From Dipylidium caninum (Eukaryota; Platyhelminthes; Cestoda; Cyclophyllidea; Dipylidiidae), in the NCBI GenBank assembly GCA_017562135.1, contig QEYB01001019.1:186001-250000 (forward strand): a stretch of DNA of 64,000 bases, written 5' to 3'. The first letter of the stretch is position 1. Every line of letters begins with the position of its first letter. The translations under genes and the position numbers were made by a program. This document shows, piece after piece, positions 50,031-62,000 of the stretch. The notes beneath the pieces are model-generated. The model was not told where the DNA came from. It made no database searches and saw only the letters and a list, made by a program, of their open reading frames with translations.

Positions 50031-53000
50031 ATGACTTCATTCAAGGGTCCGCCAATGTTTTGGACTCTCCTCTCCCTTTTATTCCTCCTTTCCATCCCTA
50101 CCGTTCTGACGCACGGAAACAGTGAGTTCTGGCATAATGAGATGCCATTTTTCCTCCCTCCCGATCCCTCTCGTCCCTGTCGACACGCGTTTCGCGATGA
50201 TCCGGAGACCAGCGCCCTCCTCGCGGACTTCGTCGTCATCGGTCGTCCCACGCCCACGTATCGACACAGTCCGGGTGTGCTTTACAATGCCAGTGTTCTT
50301 GTCGAACAGGTGCTCAAGCGTCCTCGTCTGTCCATTTATCCCGTGCGTGAGGGTTACCCCATTCTCACAGGCCCCTTCTCGCAGTGGTCAGATCTCGGAC
50401 GTTGTTGGATCAACGTACATCCCGCACGGAAGTACGTTTTTTTCATTGATCGTCCCAACTGGGTGGGGTTTTTCCGCATCTCCCAACTGCCTCTTGTCTA
50501 CACCGCCCAGAGGTGGCAGAAGATCCGCGCCATCCTGAATCATCCGCGTGAGTTTACTGAGTCAGCATTACCGCGATTCCAACGTCTGTCTTTATGGCAA
50601 AGCAAAAAAACAAATCAGCCCGTCCAGCAAAACACTACGTGTGCTCTCGAGCCACTTTGTAACGAAATAGCAGACCGACGTAGGCCCGGTGGATCATTGA
50701 CGTGTCTTTTACGAAAAACTCTGGTCACATTGTACTTGGACAATTCAGTCCCCATGAAGTTGACTGCTGGAGTAAACGCCGCACAGACAGTCTAATGGCC
50801 TCAATGTGCTCGCGTTTCAGTTAGTTCTCAGTCCTTGAAGATGTCGGTATTCCGGTTAGGAGCCAAAAGACTTGTAAAAGTAGGAAAAAGACCTTAACCA
50901 CAGTATAAAAAGAGCGAACCAGTGTTGCCGGTCCCCAGTAATGAAACTAACCTAATTTGCCGTCGTCTTTTCCCCTTTGACTCTCGATGTCCCTGTCGAT
51001 GACGAGAGAAATTTCGTTCTTTTGGAAGCCTAAATTTCAATTTTAATTTAACACTCACACGCAAACAACATATCTCTCATAAGCCAGCCATCTCAGAGCA
51101 TTCAATATTTTCATCCACTGCGGTGGCGGTCATTAACCTGGACACACTGGGATGTCGAGGCCCATTTACGCGATGGGAAGAAGATAGCGAAGTATTTTTA
51201 ATCAGAAGGGGATTCATGCGGGAAGGAAGACAGTTAAACTCACGCCCACGCACTTTCCCAACCTCCGAGGTCTGGTGCATTTCCACCTCTTCTCCCCTTA
51301 AACTAAATAGCCTTCTGCTAGGTTGCACGTCGTTTCATCATCTTGGTAAAGAGAGTCTACCTCATCGACGAATTGGTGAAAAGATGCCGCATTGAGGGGA
51401 GAATTAGAAGGCCTTGCGAGGCCGTCCTCTCCACCGTCCGAGGCGGTTGTCGCGTCCCGAAGTGTTTGCAGTAGCGCCAAATGAAGCATTGATGCTTAAA
51501 CCCGGTAATTTCAGAGACATTCTAGGGGTTTCATGTTCAGTTGCACTTCTTCACAGCAAAATCCATCACCCCCGGGTGCGGTTTCGTGTCACCTCCCTCT
51601 CCCACGCTCTTAAACCCCCCGTGGATCACCCAGCGGATATTCCCCTGCCCCCCCCGCCCCCCCCCAATTCGACTTACCGTCTTAGCAATGGAAGCGGAAC
51701 AGAAATTTCTCAAAATAAAACTCGCTCTCTGTCTCAGTGGCTACAAAACACTGACATCCTTCTTTGACCGCTTTATTTCTTTCTATAAAAGTGAAACCTT
51801 CCAGGCATAGCTCTTTTATTGTCTTTCAGTTATGATGCTCCGGGGGGAAAAAAGACCAACGCCCACTAATTCCCCATCCCTTTGAAATAGAGATAATCAG
51901 AAAAATGTAAGAATTTTCGGTATTTGGCATTCTTCTACTTGCAGACATGAGGATAAGGCAGCTTAAAATCGGGGGGAATTAATTCTTGACTAATCATGAG
52001 AAAATATGGACATCTTAGTAAAAAACGAGAATTGACTTGGTCAGTAGGAGGAGAAACAGGAAAAAAAGAAGGGGAAGAAGAATAAGAATAAGGCTGCATC
52101 CACCCGCATTCAAGTGTGTTGGTGTTTTGTTCCTCCCACCATCATTCACGTCAGCTCTGGTGGTACACATGGCCACTTAAATTATGATGCATTAACTGGT
52201 GGTTGTAGGCCTCTTTGCGCTTACTGAATTACCCTGCTATTTAAAAAATGGTTATTGTCAAAAGAACAACCAAGCTTTGATGTTCCCTGCACGAAAAGGT
52301 CACTTTATCCGCCCAACCGTCGACATTTGGGCCACACACGCACACAAGTAGGAGGGAGCAATGGAGCCCTTAAATAGTCGGTTTTTCCCAGTCCCAGTTT
52401 AATTACTGCCCAGGAAAGGTGCTTCTCTCCACTTGATCCCGTTGGTGAGGCGCAGGAGAGAAGAGAACTACTGAGAGACGACGAAGTTAGTGGGAAGCGC
52501 TCGTCAGCACAGTGGGAAAAGAGGGAGGATTTCCCACTCGCCCAGAGAGGAGAAGTAGAGTGCACTCGTGTGCCTTTGTCGACGCGTTGGAGCAAAGAAA
52601 GCTTGCAAGGAGGAGGAGAAGAAGAAGAAGAAGAAGAAGAAGAAGAAGAAGCAAGTCGTGCCATTTGCTTCCGTACCCGTTGGGAATAGGCAAGGGGTGG
52701 TAATGAGGGGGCACCTCGCCTGCCCCTCCCCTCCGCTCCTGCCAGCCCCCATTGGTCGCACATCGGACGGGGAGGCGGGAGAGAGGGCGAGAGATGTGCT
52801 TTTAAGATTAGGTTTTAGCAACACTTCTCTCACATTTACGCGATCAGCTTTTAAAGCGTCTTTGTTGCATCCGGAGATGGACACGGTAGAGATGGAGGAG
52901 AGGACTGCCGATCCCAACGAGGTGGAGGTCAGAATCACGCGATTTACCATCACTCTTTGTAAGAATATTTTAACTTCCCTCTTTGTACTAATTGCTATTC

Positions 53001-56000
53001 AACTCATTTTCCTCCACCGACCTGGGATTAATGACTTGTCTGCCTTGGTGAACTTCCATTCCCCGCAGTGAGGTGGAACCGAGGCATTGTAGCCCTATTT
53101 TGCGCATAAACTCCAGTTATGAGGAAGGAGGTGTATCCTCAACCCATTCATCCACCCGCTCGCTTCTACCGCCATTCCATCGAGCCGTTAGACGAAAGTC
53201 CTATTTCTTCCAACCCCACAAAGGCTGCATAAGTGAAGTCCCGGTGCAGACTTATTAATTACCTTTAGTAATTCCCACTTGACGAGGTAATTCGTACTTT
53301 GTTGCGTTGTATAGCCATTGCGACTATCGTAAAAACCAACTGCACAACTTTCTACCTGCAATGTGTGGCTCTTCCACGTTAAACGCCCACTTTTGTCATG
53401 AAACGTGTTCGTACGGAGCCGCCGCCGCCACCGTCCTCCCCCACCGCCCCCCCGACCAGTGGGGTGGAGACTGGATGATTTACCTTCTGTGGATCGCAGT
53501 TAGGGGCCAGCAGGGCGCTTTGAATGTGCGCCTCAAGGTGGAAGCGGGAATAGCCACGAAGGAGGCTCTCGACCGTTCAGCAACATTGTCGACGGCTCAT
53601 GTTGGTCTGATAAACTGGGGAATGTGGTTCTTTGCGCGTTTGACGAGTCAGTCAAGCTGTCCACGGCCACGAGGGAGAAATGAACCAACCAATCAACCAT
53701 CCCAACCATTCATCCATCATCCCCATTTAAGGAATTAACATACCCGGAGAATGTTTCTGTATCCTTAGCCTTCCTTGCCCCCAAGAAACAATGCATACAA
53801 CCTGAACAAAGAATAAAAAGTGTGGGTGCGATTCCACCTGTTACTATCACACAGAACATAAACTTAATTTATCTTAATAATTTTGGCTCATTCGGCACAG
53901 GGACTCCGCAGTTGGAGGCCTCGGGATTCAGGCTGGTTAAAAATAAATAAACGTATGACATGCTGCCGCCCTCCACTCCACTTGGCACCGCACGATGCGA
54001 GGCAAATGCAAAAATTGCTTCTCATCCTCCTTCCATTTAGCCATATTTTAAAGCATGTCCCCACAACCGCCCCTTGCTCAGTCACTGACAACTCTGCTGC
54101 CAGTCTTGTCATCTGTTTGTACTGCGTGGAGCTTCTTTATCAGGCCCACTTTGAGTAGATTATCATGTAATAAATCTGGTGGGTTATAAGATTTCCACGA
54201 GGCTGTTCGACCTCCTAACGAAGAGGTTGAAGGACCGTTGGCCGCAATACCTGGTACTGTCGAAAATTCGCCAGGCGCCCTGACCGAGGACCGACGAATG
54301 TCGGCGCCAAGCACTGTTTGACGCAATTGGCCGTCGGCTGGGCGGCCAGACAGGTGAAAGGCTCTAATCATACGACATCTGTCTGACCACTTCTGCGCTC
54401 TGGGGAGAGGAGGATCTTAAGACTATACGCCCCACACGAGTTTATTCACCTCCACGCCATCGATTCTGAACGCCGTATTCTTGCATACTTGCATTCCACT
54501 GCAAAAAGTCGCAGGCGGCACCGGCTACGGGATGTAATTTAAAAACGATCTCTGAACTTTCGAACACCCAGACACGTTTTTGTCGTCCTCGACGTAGGCG
54601 GCTTTTGTAGACAGTCCCAGTCCCCACGACATGAGTCAAGACGGACTTAGTCAAGCCCGGGGAGAATTTATTTGTCCACCCGATCCGAATGGTGTTTCTG
54701 CCACCCAGCCATTTGGCCCTTGCTGAGCGACCGCGTGGAAGTCGATCTTCTTTTAAACGCCATTTATTGTGGGTGCAAGAAGCACTCTATTCTCCTAACC
54801 ACAAACACGGTTTTTGGGCGTCAGGCCTTCTTCCTTGAGCAGCACAGTAATGCGCGGTTAAAGTTTCATCAATGAGGAGAGGCTTTGGAATGAGCTTTTC
54901 CCATTATATTAATTCACATTCTTTTCGTTGGAGAAGTCAACGCATGAGAGTAAAACCTCTTGGAACCCGAAGGTTTCCCCCCAAACCGACCCGCAGCGCA
55001 TTTTCTCCGTCTTGGAAGGTGCGCTTGCGGGAAAAGTCCCTGGGGTCAACTCGTAGGCCTCGTTCCACCTCGCCGAGCAAGTGAAAGCATTCAGGCTGTG
55101 TTAGACCACTGTCTGACGCTCACGTAAGGACAATAGTTGAAGGTAGTTGAATGGACAAGGGTCCATTGTAGCTGTAAATAGTAAGAGTGGCCGTTTGATT
55201 TCGGTGCTTGTTGCAAGAACTTGTAAATTGTACAACTTCAGCGTCGCCGCTTCAGATGCGTTCATTGCACCATCAGGAGAGCCTGAGAGTGCAACAGGGC
55301 GAGGAGGTAGTGCTTTCATGCGTGGTGACGGGACGACCCGCTCCGCTCATCTCCTGGTACGTCAACAACACCCAGCAACTCGGTCTGTGGAACGTTGCCA
55401 CAGGACGTGGCGTCACGCACAAGACTAAGTGAGTCCCTCCCGCCAGTCCCACCCCTTCTCCCACTCTCTGCTCCCCTCTTTGGCATCTTGTCATCCCCGC
55501 GGATAACCTTCATCTGCTCCGAATACACCTCGGTTTGTCTGCACCCTCCAACTTTAATGCTTCAGGGAGACGATATCCATCGAATACAGTTAAGTAGTAG
55601 TTGTTTAACCATCTCTCGGTGGCACAATACCTCCACGGCCTCTCGCGGCTCCACTTGACTCGATTTGTCTCCTTTTCACCCAGTTTCCATTGCAAACATG
55701 ATCTATTGAAATATACACTAGTGGTGTCGTTCAATACTGCGTTGTTTGCTGGAGAGAAAAAGCTCGACAAAGGCAAATTCAAACATAGCCTAATTTACTA
55801 CCTAAAATCCTCCGCTTAGCGTAGCATTCAAATGCTTCAAATAAGTGCCTAAACAAAACAAAGCACAAACGGTCAGTAAAACGGCAAAAATTTTCTAATT
55901 TTGGCTCGGACAATCCTGCACCTCCGCGTAGGCCGCCCCGAACTACCTGGGACTGGCGTCCTCCGGGCCTCAGGGGCGCGATGCGCACGCCTGTCGCTGC

Positions 56001-59000
56001 CTGACCAGGCGGGAGATGTTTGATCCTGGCAACATGACTTCGTCATTACACTTCAGACGTCTAATTTGTCCTTGTTAACCACATTGCGTGTTGTCAGGCC
56101 AAGTGGGGATTACACTAATGACACTGATAAGTCATTTTGTTACTTTTTTCTTACCTAATCATAGGCATAGTTAGGCAGAAGTGCAAGACAATTAAAACAG
56201 TCACGCCTTCTTCTGCTCACTCAGTAATTCACGCCTCCAGTGAGACGGCCACATTCGAGTGAATCCCTCGCCTCACTCCCGTAGGAGTCATTCAGCCGTG
56301 CCTCCTCGTCTCCCTTGGCCGCGTCCGCTTGCCCGGGAGGCAAGACCGACCGGTAGACATCTGTCGCATCTTAACTATCCCCGGGGTTTTGCCGGGGGTT
56401 TGACGTTTGAGGAGGTGGGGGAAGGGGGGGCGCCTCCACACCACCCAACCAGTTGGGAGCCACAAAGACGGGGAAATATCAGCTGTACCGAAAAATTCTG
56501 TCCTTTTCTATGGGGAATACTTCTCGACTCGTATCAGTTTAATCTTGAGTGTAAAGCCATAGTGTAGCCATGACTACAGATGAAACTCCTTTGCGCCACT
56601 GTGTTTAATACAAATTCCAACAGGGAAGACGTGCCGCAGAATCATGTGGAAAGTGCAGTCTCTGATAGGACATGCGGAAAATTTGAAACAGGTGATTTTG
56701 ACCTTTCTGAGGAGCCACGTTCTGGACGACCGTCTTTCATAGACGACGATGGTGTTGAGACTATATTGGAGCTAATTCCTTTTCTCACAACTTGGAAGAT
56801 AGCAGAAGAGCTCGATTGAGTTAAGCAAACCATTCGGACCATATTCGGAAGATTGAATTGGCGTGGAACTGTTCAAAATGAGCGGCACATGAGAGAGGTG
56901 AAAGGATTTTGGATGATCACGTCGTCATATGCACATCTCTGCATGCTCGAGAGAAAATAGGACCTTTCTTGAACGAAAAGAGGAAATGGGCAATGTGGAC
57001 CCGAACGATTTAGCCTTTCCGTCTCTAAGCCAAATGTGGCTTGGAATAAACCTGGGGACATTCGACGACCAATGCGTTATGAGCTCTTATCACCGAGCGA
57101 AAAGCTCATTTCGAAGGCAACAGTCAAAGAAAAGAGGCAGGCGATACTCCAGGGAAGGACAATCATTCTGCACCGTGACGATGTCAGACCACAGGCTGCT
57201 TTGACGACTCGTCAAAGAAATTGCAGAACGAGTCCAAGAAAATCCAGCCGCATTCACCATATTCGCCGAGCTCAGAGTCCATCCTCCGACTACCGCCTGT
57301 CTAAAGTCACAAGTAAAGAAGAAGTAAAGAAGATTTCAAACAACTACTGGTTAAATTTTTCACATCAAAAGGGGAAACCTTTTTCCAAATCGCTGTTACG
57401 CTGACAGGAAGTCATAAATATTAATGGCAATTATATTGTCCAATAAGTTTTACATTGTTTCATTCTAAAAAAAGACAAAACCTCTGGTAGACCCCATAAA
57501 TAGGCTTGGGAGAGGCGGTCTTTGGAGTAAAAATAAAAGAGCCTAATGGTCGCATAGGTGAAATCTCGGACTTTTGCCACCTGCCTGGGAAATCGGTCTT
57601 CGTCCGGGCGTCCAGATGGGGTTTGTTGGGCGACCTCGTTTTAACATGCGCACTTCGGTCCTCCCGCGCGGCTCAGCCCGCGTCTTCCTTCCCGAAGTTG
57701 TTCCACTCGCCGTCTTGTCCCCTCCCCGCAACCCTCGCCCTCGGGGCAAGGGATAGGCCACGGGCTGGCCTCAAAATCGAGGTAATGTCAAACCCTTAAA
57801 AGTTGCACACTGAGAGGCTCCTCATTGAAAACCTAGACTATTCCACCGTTCGAGTGAAGGCATGGCGAGTGAGAGACACGAGAGAAGGAGTTCATTGATA
57901 CGGCGAATACGAGGAGTGTGCAGACGAGGAGCCTTTTATCCGTCAGATTACCCAAATTTGGTTGCTAGAATAGCAGCCAGTTGCAAAGTGTGACTCGGAG
58001 TGTCGAGGGCACCGAAAGACCTCTTTCTGTTCTGATCTGTTCTCGGGTGTAGCCACTTGTCTGAAAAACGATCTGTTGAGGGGATCTTGCGCCCTCCCGG
58101 AGTGGAGTAAATAAAAAAAATAAATAAATAAACAGATTCCCCGAACGGAGTCTTTGTCATGCTCGAAGTGTCCAGAGTCTCTTGAACTTCGTTGTCCTCA
58201 CGAGGGAGATCAGTGATGCTAGAAATTTGCGGCTTCCGTCGATATTTTTATTCAAAATTTGTCCAAAATGGTGGCTGTTTTGCTGTTGGACAGCAACCTT
58301 TAAAGAGAGCGCCTGATTTCGAGTGAGAAGATCTCCGTATTTGTCGAAATTAGTCTCGATTTACAGCATGAATTATTACATTTTCGGTGAAGAAATCGGG
58401 CTCAGTACAAGTGACTCCTCGTTTATCTGATGGTAGACGAAACGCCGACAACTCGAGCTCCGATGTAAATACTGTGAATGACAGAAATGGTGTCCCCCTT
58501 GTCCTCCCTCAATTACACCCTGAGTGTAGGCATTAACCCGGGTAATCTCCTCTGTAACCTTTTTCCTGTGTGTGTTATGTTTCGCAGGAGGAAATCGCGT
58601 CTGCACCTATCCAACATGCAACCGGTTGACTCGGGCAATTACTCCTGTTTGGCTGAAAATGTTAATGGATATATCAAGAAGACGGTAGAGATATATGGTA
58701 AGTTATTTGGGGGTCCTGAACGGTGATTCCACGCCCTTACGCACACACACACACACGCACACACACGTGCACACATGCGTCTATGTGTGCGTGCAAGTGT
58801 ATATAAATATGTGCGCAAAATCGAGGTGAAGGAGGTAGAATCCTGAATAAGATAGCTTCTACTTGCCCGAAAGAAGGGTGAATTATTTCATACAAGCCCC
58901 TCAACTTCCCCCTCCACCCACTTCGACCGAGTTGGGTTAGGCCGGCGTAGCCCGGGTGCAGCATTCCACTCTGAGCAGATCCAGGAGCCCCGGACACGGC

Positions 59001-62000
59001 ACCGAGTCCGCTCGTCCACATTTCAAGGTTCAGTCGACACTTAAGAGCTACTTTGACTGATGCGTTCCATTTTACTAGTGGTTCCTCGACCCCAGACGAC
59101 CCCGACAACGTGGACAACGCCGGTGCCAGTAAAAGGTACGTCCGTGAGCCCCCGTCAACCATTCCTCCCCACCAAGTGGCCTGTGTTTGCCCATTGTCTC
59201 AGCTAAGCGCTTTAATTTATCTAGTTCACATCTAACCGCCTGTCGCCCTACTGCATCTCCTCCTCTTTGTCCCACTGACGTTTGGCTTATAGCTGGTCCC
59301 CGACCACAGAACGCTACGTGCAATTAATAAGTCCTGCCATGTGTCTGGCAGGTAGTCTTCCTTGGCTCCTCATACAGGCATTAAATGAGAACTTCAAGAT
59401 CTTCAAGTAGACGTAGACTACCTGATTAGAACTGACTGGAGGTGATGGGCAAACGCTAAGTGCTCTCTTCCGATCTCGATCGGCTGCGGTGCGATTGACC
59501 TTCAATGAGCTCCGGCCGAGGAGAGTTGAGGTTATTAAGTGAGTAGTGGAGGCCGCAGATCCTCACTTCCGCCTAGAGCACGTAATGCCACTTAGGCGGC
59601 GTCCTCGGCCAACGATGATTAAGTACACACGGTCTGGCATTGCATCAAATGTCCTCCTCGCCTCACTTGTCTACTTTGTCTCCTGTTCGCCTAGTTCATC
59701 CGTGCTATCGCTACTGTCTTCACGGCTATTGCAATCTTGTGGATGGAAGACCTTCGTGCAGGTGAGCCCAAGGGGAAATCAGAAGTTGACATCCTCCCAC
59801 ACTCCTCCCCACTTATGTGCTACATAAGATTATACCACAAAACACCTCACAGTTACCCACGCGACCGGGTGACGAACCGGTTTTTTGCGGTCCCATGGCC
59901 ACAGAATTCGCTAATGCTACGCCTCGCAAGCGTGGTCGGATTCACTCATTCATTCATTCATTTATTTCGTCCTCCCTCACCGCGTCTGCTTGTGAAGGTG
60001 AAGACGGCAGGTGAAAATTAGTGGACTAGATGATGCAACGATTGATTTCTGTGGAAACTGGAGACTTGTCTCTTCAAGCATCAAAGACTATCGCATGTGG
60101 CCATTGTCACTTTCTCACCGCAGAACAACGATGATTTGAATTGCTCAGTGGCGCTAAAAGACCATTTTGGTGGTTGGTACTTCGATTAGATTTGCCTTTT
60201 TAACTGGATATTGCGAACTGGGTCCGCCGGTAACGTAACACAAAATAAACGAGAATCTGACAAAGGATGGGACACTCAAATCGGATTGCAAAATAACACG
60301 ATGTGATGATAGTATATGAAACCACGACACTTTAGTACTAAATTAAGCAGAAGTCCGACACGAAATCAGTTCGTCAAATGGTACCTTGTATGCGGCCTCC
60401 CCCCATCCGCCTGTTGCCTAAGTTACGTTTTCACCGGCACGGGGGAACGAAACACTTACTGTGATAAGGCGAGTCGAATGGGACTCCAGCACTCGCAACT
60501 GCCTAAACAGCAGAGTTTCTATTTAGATGCAAACGCGGATATGTTGGTCGACGTTGTGAGGTAAATGCTGCAAAAGCTGGTCATGTTAAACGGCGCCTGC
60601 ATAAATCGGCCCAGCCACTTTAAATCGCATGTTTGCGCATGACCTCCTCGCGGACAGTCCGTGGGGCCAGGCTCAGTGTCGGAATATAATTACTGTTTCC
60701 TCTTCCAGTTGTATTTCCCAATACTATGGAACACGATGTGAACTCACCAAAAAGCCACTAGAGGAAACAAAATCCATTAAACTCGAATGCACCACTGGTA
60801 AGTCTTCAGACTCGTCGTCTACTTATTTTCATCAGTAGGGGGAGAATAACAAAATCTTCGTGCCCACGAACAGGCTGTGATCAATTTTTTGGGCGTCTCG
60901 TGCTATTTTCTACCCTCGGGGCTCTCTTGTCACTCCTTCTACTTATAATCGTCTGTTTGTTTGTGAGACGGAAATCGTAAGTTGGTTTTACTGAAAAGTA
61001 CTTTGCTTGGAATTAAAAATGCATGCCTCCCACTCGTCCTCATATTTCGGTGCCGGTTAACAATTTACCTTGCCTTTCAGCCAACCCAGTATCCCAAGAA
61101 ATTCACCAAGAGCTATTGACACTCAAGTGAGTTTACCTAAGACCACTTTTAATTCCATTTGTCGCTGTTGTTTGCTTGTCACAGAGGTCACCTTGACATT
61201 GACAACGTCAGCCATATGCATACAAATAGAAATGTTAAAGCCGAAAAATCGAGACAGTCATCTTTGGTGGACTTCGAATCACCCAGACTTAGTGATCATT
61301 TAGGTATTATCACAAAACGGCCTATCTTCAGCTAACTGGATAATTTTGCACTTTTCTTCCAACTTCGGCGCATTAAATGGGTTTTCGTCCATGGCGTTGG
61401 GTGACTACAGATTATTTCGATGCGGTTGCAGCTTTCTTCAACTGCATTCTTTTGGCCGATCGCCCAGCATAACCATTTACTAAGGTCATCCTTCATGGGA
61501 AGCACCATTTTACAGAAATGCTTCCCGTCCCCGTGGGAACACTTGAGAGATGTGCATTCCACAACCTAAGACCATTTGGGGGCTGTTTAAGTCCTCTCCA
61601 CTCAGTCCAGTGGTCAGCTTCTATTCAGGCCATTGAATCCGTCCGCTAAGTCCATTCTAGACTCCTACGCCAATGTGGCGCGGATTCGGTGAAACCAGTC
61701 GTGTCCCAAATGCCAACTTTTTCGGCATTCCTGACATATGACAGGATAATCACAAATCCCGCTCACTCTGCTCCACTTGTCCACACCGCGCGACATATTT
61801 ACTCTCTTCTTCCCCCCAATTTTCTTGTCCCCAGCGATGTTGAAGCGTCTTCCCGTGAGTTTTACCGTCCTATTCGATGTGTGCGTTAGTTCAAGTAGAT
61901 GATTAGCGTAGAGTTTAGTTAAGCACTCGTCTACGCGGAACGTAGACGCCAAAGGAGACTCCTCGTCCCATCGTCTCCAATACGGAAACACATTTGGGCT

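Noticed and set aside
52568..53071. 167-codon frame with a poly-lysine run
   Set aside because: Produced by the GAA microsatellite inside a neuregulin-gene intron.
61187..61303. Alternative reading of neuregulin exon 8 starting at the second AG (VTLTLTTSAICIQ...)
   Set aside because: Ends at a stop and ignores the stronger acceptor two bases upstream. The chosen frame connects in phase to both the transmembrane exon and the microexon.
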